Source: Oceanirhabdus sp942490885
GTDB taxonomy: Bacteria; Bacillota; Clostridia; Clostridiales; Clostridiaceae
Assembly: GCA_942490885.1 (NCBI GenBank)
Contig: CALNYT010000002.1
Span: 1,860,001-1,924,000 of the forward strand
DNA length: 64,000 nt
Direction of reading: 5' to 3'
Shown here: piece by piece, positions 49,876-59,150 of the stretch
Layout: each line of letters starts with the position of its first letter
Position numbering within the stretch: position 1 is the stretch's first letter
Translations under genes and position numbers: made by a program
Notes under the pieces: generated by a model
The model's database searches: none
What the model saw: only the letters and a program-made list of their open reading frames with translations
Told to the model about the DNA's origin: nothing

Positions 49876-50808
49876 ATGGCTGAAAATTTCAATGATTTGA
49901 ATTTAGATAAAAATAAATTCAAGAGGATAGGTACGAGTAAAGGTGAAGGGGATGTGATTTTAAGACCTAGTCTAACATATTGGCAAGATGCGTGGAGACG
50001 ATTAAAGCTAAATAAGGTTGCCATTTGTTCAATGATAGTATTGATTTTAATTATTATTATGACAGTTATTGGCCCTTGGATAGCTAGGTATCCTTTTCAA
50101 GCTATAAGTAATGAAATTAATCAAGGACCTAGTGTTGAACATTTGTTTGGAACAGATCAAATTGGGAGAGATATTTTTTCTAGAGTTTGGGTAGGAGGAA
50201 GAGTATCGATCTTAATTGGATTACTAGGAGCGCTAATAGATACTGTTGTAGGATCCATTTATGGTGGGATATCAGGATATTTTGGTGGAGTTGTAGATGA
50301 TGTGATGATGAGAATTGTTGAAATATTAGTAAGTATACCTTATTTAGTGTTAGTAATACTTGTTTCTCTAATTGTTGGTAAAGGTATTGGATCACTAATA
50401 CTAGCTATGACATTGACTGGATGGTGCTATATGGCACGATTAGTGAGAGGGCAACTGTTACAGATAAAGGAGCAGGAATATATTTTGGCGGCATCTGCTT
50501 TAGGAGCAAGTCCAGCAAGAATTATTGGTAGACATCTTATACCAAATACTCTTAGTATAATGATTGTTGCAATCACCTTTGATATTCCAGGGTTCATATT
50601 TGGAGAAGCATTTTTAAGTTATATTGGATTAGGAGTTCAATCTCCAAATACAAGTTGGGGAGCACTTGCATCATCGGCTCAACAACAATTAATGTTTTAC
50701 CCTTACCAATTATTTTTCCCTGCACTATTCATAAGTTTAACAATGTTATCATTCCAACTATTGGGAGATGGATTAAGAGATGCACTGGATCCTAAATTAA
50801 GAACGTAA
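49876..50808 (+). CDS. oppC: Oligopeptide ABC transporter permease OppC, operon 1
   Basis: This 310-residue permease has an N-terminal cytoplasmic segment (TYWQDAWRRLKLNKVAICSM), then six helices, and HLFGTDQIGRDIFSRVWVGG. The coupling loop is YILAASALGASPARIIGRHL and the C-terminus is DGLRDALDPKLRT, typical of OppC/DppC. It starts 11 bp after oppB (GGAGGTAATAAT) and pairs with it. Close copy at 56108. Confidence 0.94.
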   Translation: MAENFNDLNLDKNKFKRIGTSKGEGDVILRPSLTYWQDAWRRLKLNKVAICSMIVLILIIIMTVIGPWIARYPFQAISNEINQGPSVEHLFGTDQIGRDIFSRVWVGGRVSILIGLLGALIDTVVGSIYGGISGYFGGVVDDVMMRIVEILVSIPYLVLVILVSLIVGKGIGSLILAMTLTGWCYMARLVRGQLLQIKEQEYILAASALGASPARIIGRHLIPNTLSIMIVAITFDIPGFIFGEAFLSYIGLGVQSPNTSWGALASSAQQQLMFYPYQLFFPALFISLTMLSFQLLGDGLRDALDPKLRT

Positions 50809-50824
50809 TAGAGGGGGAAAATCT

Positions 50825-51862
50825 ATGGAAAAAATATTAGATGTGCAAGACTTAAAAGTATCCTTTCATACCTATGCTGGAGAAGTTCAGGCAGTTAGAG
50901 GTGTTAGCTTTTATTTGAATAAAGGAGAGACTCTAGCTATTGTTGGTGAATCAGGGTGTGGGAAAACAGTAACTTCAAAATCAATTATGAGATTGTTACC
51001 AGAACCAATGCCGGCTGAAATTAAAAAATCAACAAAAATACTATTTAATGAAAAAGATATTCTTAAAATGAATGAAAAAGAATTAAGACAACTTAGGGGT
51101 GCGGATATATCGATGATATTCCAAGATCCTATGACTTCACTTAATCCAACAATGACTATTGGAAAACAAATAGCAGAAAGTTTAATCATTCATAGAGGTA
51201 TGAAAAAACAAGAAGCACTTGATGAAGCAATAAAGATGCTTAAATTAGTTAATATTCCAAATGCAGATAAAAGAGCAAATCAATATCCTCATGAATTTTC
51301 AGGAGGTATGAGACAAAGAGCTATGATAGCAATTGCGTTAGCTTGTAATCCAAAAGTTCTAATTGCTGATGAGCCAACAACTGCATTAGATGTTACTATA
51401 CAAGCACAAATTATGGATTTAATAAAAGAGTTACAAAATAATCTTGGAACAGCTGTTATTCTTGTAACTCATGACTTAGGGGTAGTTGCTGATGTTGCTG
51501 ACAGAATTCAAGTTATGTATGCTGGGATAGTAATTGAGAGAGGGGCGACAGATGAAGTGTTTTATAATCCTAAACATCCATATACATGGGCATTGTTGAA
51601 GTCTGTACCTAGATTAGAGACTGGGAATAAAGATGTACTTTATGCTCTTGGAGGAACCCCCCCAGATCTTATTAAACCACCTATAGGATGTCCTTTTGCT
51701 GCAAGATGTGAATATTGTATGGAAATTTGCAAAGAAACGATGCCAGAAGCAACTATGTTAAGTCAAACTCATGAGGTTAAATGTTGGTTACAGCACCCCT
51801 TTGCACCAAAAGAGGGTTTGCCAGAAGAGGTTATTGAAGGAGGATCTAATAATGAAAAATGA
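50825..51862 (+). CDS. oppD: Oligopeptide ABC transporter ATPase OppD, operon 1
   Basis: This 345-residue ATPase has Walker A GESGCGKTV, signature FSGGMRQRAMIAIAL, Walker B VLIADEPTTALDVT and switch His VTHDLGVVAD. The C-terminal oligopeptide/dipeptide extension has PDLIKPPIGCPFAARCEYCM plus EICK, a cysteine-rich motif known in this family to hold an Fe-S cluster. It pairs with OppF. The stop overlaps the oppF start by 11 bp. Confidence 0.94.
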   Translation: MEKILDVQDLKVSFHTYAGEVQAVRGVSFYLNKGETLAIVGESGCGKTVTSKSIMRLLPEPMPAEIKKSTKILFNEKDILKMNEKELRQLRGADISMIFQDPMTSLNPTMTIGKQIAESLIIHRGMKKQEALDEAIKMLKLVNIPNADKRANQYPHEFSGGMRQRAMIAIALACNPKVLIADEPTTALDVTIQAQIMDLIKELQNNLGTAVILVTHDLGVVADVADRIQVMYAGIVIERGATDEVFYNPKHPYTWALLKSVPRLETGNKDVLYALGGTPPDLIKPPIGCPFAARCEYCMEICKETMPEATMLSQTHEVKCWLQHPFAPKEGLPEEVIEGGSNNEK

Positions 51863-52826
51863 TGTTTTAATAGAAGTTAAAAACCTTAAAAAGCATTTTA
51901 AAGTAGGTCCAAAATCGGTGTTGAAAGCTGTAGATGATGTTTCGTTTGATATATATAAGGGAGAGACTTTGGGGTTAGTAGGAGAGTCGGGATGTGGAAA
52001 AACAACCTGTGGGAGAACTGTTATGGGTTTGTATGAAGCAAGTGGAGGTGATGTGATATTTAATAAAACAATAAATGTTCATAAATTAAATAAGAAGGAG
52101 AAGAAAGATTTTGCTAGGAAATCTCAGATAATTCTTCAGGACCCATATGCTTCTTTAAATCCTAGAATGACTGTTGGAGATATTATTGGTGAAGGAATAG
52201 ATATTCATAGTATTCATAGAGGGGATGAGAGAACAAAAAGAATATACGAATTATTGGATCTTGTTGGATTGAATAAGGAACATGCTTCAAGATTTCCTCA
52301 TGAGTTTTCAGGTGGGCAGAGGCAAAGGATAGGTATAGCTAGAGCGCTTGCTATAGAACCAGAGTTTATAGTGTGTGATGAACCGATATCAGCATTAGAT
52401 GTTTCAATTCAAGCTCAAGTAGTTAATCTGCTTATAGAATTGCAAAGAAAATTTGGATTAACATATTTATTTATTGCTCATGATTTATCTATGGTTAAGC
52501 ACATAAGTGATAGAGTTGGAGTAATGTATCTTGGTAAACTCGCTGAATTATCTAGTAGCGATGAACTTTACTCAAATCCATTGCATCCATATACTCAAGC
52601 TTTGTTATCAGCAATTCCAATACCTGATCCCAAAGTAGAAAGAACTAAAGAAAGAATTGAATTAAAAGGAGAAATTCCAAGTCCTATAAATCCAGTAGAG
52701 GGATGTAGGTTTGCTTCAAGGTGCGGTTATGTAATGGAAAAATGTAAGGAAAAAACACCAGAATTACTGGAAGTTAAAAAAGGACATTTTGTTGCATGTC
52801 ATCTTGTGAATAAGGAAAGTACATAA
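51852..52826 (+). CDS. oppF: Oligopeptide ABC transporter ATPase OppF, operon 1
   Basis: This 324-residue ATPase has Walker A GESGCGKTTC, Q-loop IILQDPYASLNPRM, signature FSGGQRQRIGIARAL, Walker B FIVCDEPISALDVS and a C-terminal GCRFASRCGYVMEKC motif. I chose the ATG at 51852, inside the end of oppD, because GAAGGAGGATC precedes it; a longer frame from 51771 lies wholly within oppD and is not supported. It is the second ATPase of the heterodimer. Confidence 0.94.
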   Translation: MKNDVLIEVKNLKKHFKVGPKSVLKAVDDVSFDIYKGETLGLVGESGCGKTTCGRTVMGLYEASGGDVIFNKTINVHKLNKKEKKDFARKSQIILQDPYASLNPRMTVGDIIGEGIDIHSIHRGDERTKRIYELLDLVGLNKEHASRFPHEFSGGQRQRIGIARALAIEPEFIVCDEPISALDVSIQAQVVNLLIELQRKFGLTYLFIAHDLSMVKHISDRVGVMYLGKLAELSSSDELYSNPLHPYTQALLSAIPIPDPKVERTKERIELKGEIPSPINPVEGCRFASRCGYVMEKCKEKTPELLEVKKGHFVACHLVNKEST

Positions 52827-52914
52827 AAATTTAAAATTAACTAATACTAAGGTATATGACAAATGTAAAGTAATACAGTCCAAAAGTAAATTAAAAAAAT
52901 AAGGGGGACTTTAA

Positions 52915-54618
52915 GTGAAAAGAAAAAGATTAATAGCGTCATTATTAGCAATATCACTTTCTGCTGGTTTCTCATTTGCTTCATGCGGTGAGAAGAATAA
53001 AATTAATGAAAATGGTAAGAAAAATGGTAATGATACTAAGGTTACTATGGATAAGGATCAATACTTAAATATATTCTTGGGTCAGGAACCTAAATCAATT
53101 GACCCTTCAAGATCAAGTGATACTTATTCAACACAGGTTTTAAGTCATATTACTGATGGATTAACAAGAATCGAACAAGATGAATCAGGTGATAAAATCG
53201 TACCAGGTATAGCTGAAAAATGGGAAGTTAGTGAAGATGGAACTAAATGGACTTTCTATTTAAGAGATGCTAAATGGAGTGATGGAAATAATATCACTGC
53301 AAAAGATTTTGAATATGGAATAAAAAGAACTCTTAATCCAGACACGGGTTCAAATTATGCTTGGTTAATTACTCCAGTTATAAAGAATGCAGCTAAGTAT
53401 AATAAAGGAGAAGGTGCTGTTGAAGAAGTTGGGGTTAAAGCTGTTGATGAAAAAACATTGGAAATTAACTTAGAATCGCCTATAGCGTATTTTTTAGATC
53501 TTACATATTTCAAAGTTATGTATCCTCAAAGAGAAGATATGGTGGAGAAATATGGTGATGCATATGGCTCAGAATCAGAACATATGCTTAGTTCAGGAGC
53601 ATTTGTATTAGATAAATGGGTACATGATAGTGAACTGATTTTCAAAAAAAATCCTAGCTATTGGAATGTAGAAAATATTAAGCTTGATACAGTAACAATG
53701 AAAATTGTAAAAGATGAGAGTGCACAAATGAATACTTTATTCACTGGTGAAGTGGATTTAGGAGCAGTAACAAAACCGGAATGGAAAGAAAAATTTGATG
53801 GCACAGGGGATTTCGAATATTCATCAGTTGCACAACCTACAGTTACGTATGAAGTATTTAATCAAAATAGTAAATACTTTAAAAATAACAAGATTAGAAA
53901 AGCTTTTGTAATAGCTTTAGATAGAGTTGCAATAAATGATACTCTATATAGAGGCGCAAATGATCCAGCATATGCGTGGATACCACCTTCAGTTCAAATT
54001 GGTGGAGAAGATTTTAGAAATAAAGCTGATAATCTACCAGTTAAAAAACTTATGGAAGAATATAAGGATCCTAAAGCTTTATTAATTGAAGGATTAAAAG
54101 AATTAGGAGAAAGTGAAAATCCAGCAGATATGTCTATAGTAATGCTGCAAAGTGGAACTACTGCTAGATCAAGAGAATTTGCAGAATTTGAACAACAGAG
54201 ATTACAAGAAGTTTTAGGTATAAACGTTTCTATTGATTATTATGAATGGGCTGTTTTCAGTGATAAAATTCATAAAGGGGAGTATGACTTTGCTTCTCAA
54301 GGCTGGATGGGAGACTATAATGACCCTATGACATTCCTTGAAATGTTTACAAGTACTGCAAATGTAGTGCCATCTGGATGGGTTAATGAGGAATATGATA
54401 AGTTGATCAAAGATTCAACTATGACTGTAGATCAAGATGCTAGATTCGAGATGTTCAAGAGAGCAGAAGATATCCTGATTTATGAGGATACTGTAATATC
54501 ACCTTGGATTTTCCGTAAAAGTTCTACTTATACAAGAAAATACGTTAAAAATGTTATGGTTCCATTATTCGGAACTGTAGATGTAACAAAAGCTTACACT
54601 GAAGGAAGAAGCAAATAG
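52915..54618 (+). CDS. oppA: Oligopeptide-binding lipoprotein OppA, operon 1
   Basis: This 567-residue lipoprotein starts at GTG after AAGGGGGAC. The signal peptide ends in a lipobox (FASC, Cys at about 24). The mature protein is a family 5 binding protein with LGQEPKSIDPSRSSDTYS, then GLTRIEQDE, KWTFYLRDAKWSDGNNITAK, DFEYGIKRTLNPDTGSNYAW and IRKAFVIALDR. It captures peptides outside the cell for OppBCDF. It is the last gene of the operon, and a terminator follows. Confidence 0.94.
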   Translation: MKRKRLIASLLAISLSAGFSFASCGEKNKINENGKKNGNDTKVTMDKDQYLNIFLGQEPKSIDPSRSSDTYSTQVLSHITDGLTRIEQDESGDKIVPGIAEKWEVSEDGTKWTFYLRDAKWSDGNNITAKDFEYGIKRTLNPDTGSNYAWLITPVIKNAAKYNKGEGAVEEVGVKAVDEKTLEINLESPIAYFLDLTYFKVMYPQREDMVEKYGDAYGSESEHMLSSGAFVLDKWVHDSELIFKKNPSYWNVENIKLDTVTMKIVKDESAQMNTLFTGEVDLGAVTKPEWKEKFDGTGDFEYSSVAQPTVTYEVFNQNSKYFKNNKIRKAFVIALDRVAINDTLYRGANDPAYAWIPPSVQIGGEDFRNKADNLPVKKLMEEYKDPKALLIEGLKELGESENPADMSIVMLQSGTTARSREFAEFEQQRLQEVLGINVSIDYYEWAVFSDKIHKGEYDFASQGWMGDYNDPMTFLEMFTSTANVVPSGWVNEEYDKLIKDSTMTVDQDARFEMFKRAEDILIYEDTVISPWIFRKSSTYTRKYVKNVMVPLFGTVDVTKAYTEGRSK

Positions 54619-54626
54619 AGTGATTG

Positions 54627-54660
54627 GAAAAAACTTGTCGAAAGATAAGTTTTTTCTATT
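54627..54660 (+). terminator. Terminator of opp operon 1
   Basis: GAAAAAACTT (54627-54636) pairs with AAGTTTTTTC (54647-54656). The rest of the gap to operon 2 (54661-55158) is very AT-rich. TTGACA at about 55079 with AT-rich hexamers 17-18 bp downstream is a possible promoter. Confidence 0.8.
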
Positions 54661-55158
54661 TTAAATTATAAATCTCCTGAAATAATGATTGTGATTATTA
54701 AAATAAGTTAAATATAATTTAAAGCTTACTAAAATGTAATGCAAAATAAATGTTAGTGTAAGATAAATCTGATAAAATAGAATTATGAATTGACAGAAAA
54801 AAGCGAAAAGTTTAAAAAAAGAAAAAGTTGTAACGAGAATAGTTTAATTTGATTCAAAATGAATTTGCGAAATGATGAATAATGATGTAAAGTATTAGTT
54901 AATTGTCGTAAAAAGTAAAAATTATTATACGAAATACTAAAACATAAACCTAATACAAATTGCATGATAAATCGACAAAACTTTTAATAATCAATTAAAA
55001 CAGAAAACATAAAAAATTATGGTTTTCAAAAGTTATAAAAGTTTACACATAACATTATTATGATTGATTCTTTTAATTTTGACACAGTAAATCATTTGGT
55101 CATATTAGAAGATGATATATATTTATCAACGTTAAGATAAATGATGGGAGGATGAATA

Positions 55159-56094
55159 ATGCTTAAGTTTATTGCTAAAAGAATAGGGTACATGTTTTTA
55201 ACTTTATTTATTGTAACAACAATAACATTTATGTTAATTCGTGCAATACCAGGAGATCCACTTGCTAGTATGGCTAGGAAATTACCAGAACAAACGAGAC
55301 TTAACTACTACGCTAAATATGGTTTGGACAAGCCGGTAATGGTTCAGTATGGTGTGTTTTTGAAAAATTTAGTTTTACATGGAGATTTAGGAGAGTCTCT
55401 TACATATCCAGGAAGAAAAGTAACTGATACAATTAAAAAATATGCTCCTGTATCAGGAAAATTAGGTATTCAAGCAATTGGAATGGGATTCACATTAGGA
55501 ATTTTAATGGGTATTTTAGCAGCGTTTAATAGAAATAAATGGCCTGATTATCTTGTTATGTTTATTGCTATATTAGGGGTATCAGTACCAAGTTTTGTTA
55601 TAGCTTCATTATTGCAATATTTCTTTAGTGTTAAATGGCAGATATTGCCTACAATTGGATGGGGTGGATTTAAATACACTATATTACCGGCTATAGCTTT
55701 AAGTTTCGGATCTATAGCTAAATACGCAAGATATATGAGAGCTAACTGTTTAGATATTATTGGACAAGATTATATTTTAACTGCTAAAGCGAAAGGTGTT
55801 TCAAAAATATCATTAGTAGTTAAACATGTTATAAGAAATGCGATTTTACCAGCTATTACGTTATTAGGACCTCAAATTGCAATGATATTTGTTGGATCAT
55901 TTGTAATCGAGAGTATTTTCTCAATCCCAGGATTAGGATCTTACTTCGTTTCTTCTATATCTAACAGAGACTATACTATGATTATGGGACAAACGGTGTT
56001 TATATCATTCTTATTTGTTTCATCGCTTGTTGTAGTAGATATTTTATATGGAGTTATTGACCCAAGAATTAGACTTGGTGGAGGAAAAAAATAA
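55159..56094 (+). CDS. oppB: Oligopeptide ABC transporter permease OppB, operon 2
   Basis: This 311-residue paralogue of the permease at 48929 is the same length with most residues unchanged (IRAIPGDPLASMARKLPEQT, YILTAKAKGVSKISLVVKHV, IDPRIRLGGGKK). Differences sit mostly in membrane helices, and the codons differ at many silent sites, so the duplication is not recent. GGGAGGATGAATA precedes the ATG. It is the first gene of the second complete opp operon and probably has its own promoter, since a terminator separates the two. Confidence 0.94.
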   Translation: MLKFIAKRIGYMFLTLFIVTTITFMLIRAIPGDPLASMARKLPEQTRLNYYAKYGLDKPVMVQYGVFLKNLVLHGDLGESLTYPGRKVTDTIKKYAPVSGKLGIQAIGMGFTLGILMGILAAFNRNKWPDYLVMFIAILGVSVPSFVIASLLQYFFSVKWQILPTIGWGGFKYTILPAIALSFGSIAKYARYMRANCLDIIGQDYILTAKAKGVSKISLVVKHVIRNAILPAITLLGPQIAMIFVGSFVIESIFSIPGLGSYFVSSISNRDYTMIMGQTVFISFLFVSSLVVVDILYGVIDPRIRLGGGKK

Positions 56095-56107
56095 GGAGGT
56101 AAAATAG

Positions 56108-57025
56108 ATGTCTGTTGAATTAAATAAAGATAAGTTTAAAATTATAGGTTGTGATAATGCTGATGCAGAAGTTATTTTAAGACCTAGTATGACTTTCTGG
56201 CAGGATGCATGGAGAAGATTAAAACAAAATAAAGTAGCGATGGGTTCTATGGTAATGCTTGTATTAATATGCATTATGACGGTTATTGGACCTTGGATAG
56301 CTAAATATCCATATGAAGCAATAAGTGATGCAATAAATCAGGGACCTTCTGCTGAACATTGGTTTGGAACTGATCAGATTGGAAGAGATACCTTTGCTAG
56401 AGTTTGGCAAGGTGGAAGAATTTCAATGCTTATCGGAATCATTGGAGCTATAGTTGATACTGTAGTAGGTTCTATCTATGGGGGTATTTCAGGATACTTT
56501 GGTGGTATTGTTGATGACATAATGATGAGAATAGTTGAAGTTCTAGTAAGTATTCCTTACTTAATAGTTGTAATTTTAATTTCTTTAATTGTTGGAAAAG
56601 GTGTAGGTGCTCTTATTATAGCTATGACAATCACGGGATGGTGTTACATGGCAAGATTGGTTAGAGGACAACTTCTTCAAATTAAAGAACAAGAATATGT
56701 TTTAGCGGCAACTGCTTTAGGTGCAAGTCCAGCAAGAATAATAGGAAGACATTTAATACCAAATACTTTAGGTATTATGATAGTTGCAATTACATTTGAT
56801 ATACCAGGATTTATTTTCGGAGAAGCCTTCTTAAGTTATATAGGACTTGGAGTGCAGTCGCCAGAGACAAGTTGGGGTGCTCTCGCTTCAGCGGCTAAAG
56901 AACAATTAATGTTCTATCCAGAACAATTATTATTCCCGGCCTTATTTATCAGTTTGACAATGTTGTCATTCCAACTGTTAGGTGATGGATTGAGAGACGC
57001 GCTAGATCCTAAGTTGAGACAATAA
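56108..57025 (+). CDS. oppC: Oligopeptide ABC transporter permease OppC, operon 2
   Basis: This 305-residue paralogue of the gene at 49876 has a slightly shorter N-terminus. MTFWQDAWRRLKQNKVAMGS, HWFGTDQIGRDTFARVWQGG, YVLAATALGASPARIIGRHL and DGLRDALDPKLRQ mark the family. It lies 13 bp after oppB with AAGGAGG ahead of the ATG. Confidence 0.94.
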   Translation: MSVELNKDKFKIIGCDNADAEVILRPSMTFWQDAWRRLKQNKVAMGSMVMLVLICIMTVIGPWIAKYPYEAISDAINQGPSAEHWFGTDQIGRDTFARVWQGGRISMLIGIIGAIVDTVVGSIYGGISGYFGGIVDDIMMRIVEVLVSIPYLIVVILISLIVGKGVGALIIAMTITGWCYMARLVRGQLLQIKEQEYVLAATALGASPARIIGRHLIPNTLGIMIVAITFDIPGFIFGEAFLSYIGLGVQSPETSWGALASAAKEQLMFYPEQLLFPALFISLTMLSFQLLGDGLRDALDPKLRQ

Positions 57026-57042
57026 CAGAGGAGGAATATAAG

Positions 57043-58071
57043 ATGGAAAAAATTCTAGACGTACAAGATTTGAAAGTGTCATTCCATACTTACGCAGGAG
57101 AAGTTCAAGCGGTAAGAGGAGTAAGCTTTCACTTAAATAAAGGTGAAACGTTAGCTATAGTTGGTGAATCAGGATGTGGTAAAACAGTTACGTCTAAATC
57201 TCTTATGAGATTGCTACCTGAACCAATGCCGGCAGAAATAAAGAAAACATCTAAAATACTATTCGATGGTAAGAATATTTTAGATATGAAAGAAAAAGAG
57301 TTAAGAAGTCTAAGGGGAGCAGATATATCTATGATATTCCAAGACCCTATGACATCGCTTAACCCTACTATGACAATAGGGAAGCAAATAGCAGAAAGTT
57401 TGATTATTCACAGAGGATTAAGTAAAGCACAAGCTTTTGAAGAAGCTGTTAAGATGTTAAAGTTAGTTAATATCCCAAATGCGGAAAAGAGAGCTAAGCA
57501 ATATCCTCATGAGTTCTCAGGTGGAATGAGACAAAGAGCTATGATTGCTATTGCACTTGCATGTGATCCAAAAGTTCTAATTGCAGATGAACCTACAACT
57601 GCTCTTGACGTTACAATTCAAGCGCAAGTTATGGATTTAATTAAAGAACTACAAAAAAGATTAGGTACAGCTGTTATACTTGTTACTCATGACCTTGGAG
57701 TTGTTGCTGATGTGGCTGATAGAATTCAGGTAATGTATGCAGGAGTAGTAATTGAAAGAGGCACAACTGATGAAGTGTTCTATAATCCAAAGCATCCATA
57801 TACATGGGCGTTACTTCAGTCGGTTCCAAGACTTGAAACTGAAAACAAAGATGTATTATATGCACTAGGAGGAACACCGCCTGATCTTGTGAAACCTCCG
57901 ATAGGGTGTCCGTTTGCGGCTAGATGTGAATATTGTATGGATATTTGTAAAGAAGCTATGCCGGACGACACTAGAATAAGTGAAACGCATGGTGTAAGTT
58001 GTTGGTTGCAACATCCATTAGCTCCAAAGGTGGAAGTGCCTAAAGCAATAAAAAAAGGAGGAGCAGAATAA
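57043..58071 (+). CDS. oppD: Oligopeptide ABC transporter ATPase OppD, operon 2
   Basis: This 342-residue paralogue of the gene at 50825 has all nucleotide-binding motifs intact (GESGCGKTV, FSGGMRQRAMIAIALAC, VLIADEPTTALD) and the GCPFAARCEYCMDICK tail. AGAGGAGG precedes the ATG. Its stop overlaps the oppF start by one base (TAATG), so translation is coupled. Confidence 0.94.
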   Translation: MEKILDVQDLKVSFHTYAGEVQAVRGVSFHLNKGETLAIVGESGCGKTVTSKSLMRLLPEPMPAEIKKTSKILFDGKNILDMKEKELRSLRGADISMIFQDPMTSLNPTMTIGKQIAESLIIHRGLSKAQAFEEAVKMLKLVNIPNAEKRAKQYPHEFSGGMRQRAMIAIALACDPKVLIADEPTTALDVTIQAQVMDLIKELQKRLGTAVILVTHDLGVVADVADRIQVMYAGVVIERGTTDEVFYNPKHPYTWALLQSVPRLETENKDVLYALGGTPPDLVKPPIGCPFAARCEYCMDICKEAMPDDTRISETHGVSCWLQHPLAPKVEVPKAIKKGGAE

Positions 58072-59036
58072 TGTCTAACAAAGAAATATTAATTCAAGTA
58101 AAGAATTTGAAAAAACATTTTAATGTTGGTCCTAAAGCTGTTCTTAAAGCTGTAGATGATGTAACGTTTGATATCTATAAAGGAGAAACATTAGGTCTTG
58201 TTGGAGAATCAGGATGTGGTAAGACTACATGTGGTAGAACTGTAATGGGACTATATAATGCAACTGGTGGAGAGGTTATTTTCGATGGAAATATCAATGT
58301 GCACAAGTTGAATAAAAAAGAGAAAAAAGACTTTGCTAGAAAATCACAGATAATACTTCAAGATCCATATGCATCACTTAATCCAAGAATGACGGTTGGA
58401 GATATAGTTGGAGAAGGTATTGATATACACAATTTATATAAGGGTCAAGAAAGAACAAAGAGAATATTTGAGCTTCTTGAGTTAGTTGGTCTAAACAAAG
58501 AACATGCATCAAGGTTCCCTCATGAATTCTCAGGTGGACAAAGACAGAGAATTGGTATTGCGAGAGCTTTAGCAATAGAGCCTGAATTCATAGTGTGTGA
58601 TGAACCAATATCGGCGCTAGATGTATCTATACAAGCTCAGGTTGTTAACTTATTAATTAAGCTTCAAGAAGAATTTGGTCTTACTTACCTATTTATTGCA
58701 CATGATTTATCTATGGTAAAACATATAAGTGATAGAGTTGGAGTAATGTATTTAGGTAATCTGGTTGAAATTACAACTAGTGAAAAGTTGTATGCAGAAC
58801 CACTTCACCCATATACGCAAGCTTTATTATCTGCTATTCCAGTTCCGGATCCAGAAGTTGAGAGGACTAAAGAAAGAATAAATATAGAAGGTGAAATTCC
58901 AAGTCCAATCAATCCTAAACCAGGTTGTAGATTTGCCAGTAGATGTAGATTTGTTAAAGACATCTGTAAAGAGCAAACACCTGAACTGATTGAAGTTAAG
59001 GAAGGGCATTTTGTAGCTTGTCACTTGGTGAAATAA
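58071..59036 (+). CDS. oppF: Oligopeptide ABC transporter ATPase OppF, operon 2
   Basis: This 321-residue paralogue of the gene at 51852 has GESGCGKTTC, FSGGQRQRIGIARAL, FIVCDEPISALDVS and a GCRFASRCRFVKDIC tail. Its start shares a base with the oppD stop, preceded by AAAGGAGGAGC. The gap to oppA holds an AAAC-type simple repeat. Confidence 0.94.
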   Translation: MSNKEILIQVKNLKKHFNVGPKAVLKAVDDVTFDIYKGETLGLVGESGCGKTTCGRTVMGLYNATGGEVIFDGNINVHKLNKKEKKDFARKSQIILQDPYASLNPRMTVGDIVGEGIDIHNLYKGQERTKRIFELLELVGLNKEHASRFPHEFSGGQRQRIGIARALAIEPEFIVCDEPISALDVSIQAQVVNLLIKLQEEFGLTYLFIAHDLSMVKHISDRVGVMYLGNLVEITTSEKLYAEPLHPYTQALLSAIPVPDPEVERTKERINIEGEIPSPINPKPGCRFASRCRFVKDICKEQTPELIEVKEGHFVACHLVK

Positions 59037-59093
59037 CACCAAGTGATGCTGCTGAATATATTTTATTTATATTAAATTATTAAGGAAAAGTAT

Positions 59094-59114
59094 TAAACAA
59101 ACAAACAAACAAAA
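59094..59114 (+). repeat. AAAC simple repeat before oppA of operon 2
   Basis: AAACAAACAAACAAACAAAA lies in the oppF-oppA gap, about 40 bp before the oppA ribosome site. A shorter AAACAAACAAA lies just before the third oppA. Confidence 0.75.
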
Positions 59115-59150
59115 CTAGTTTTAGTGGCTAGAAAAAAAGGAGGTTTTTTT

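Noticed and set aside
51771..51851. Extended N-terminus of OppF within oppD
   Set aside because: It lies wholly inside the oppD coding region. The ATG at 51852 has a strong ribosome site and gives the normal length.
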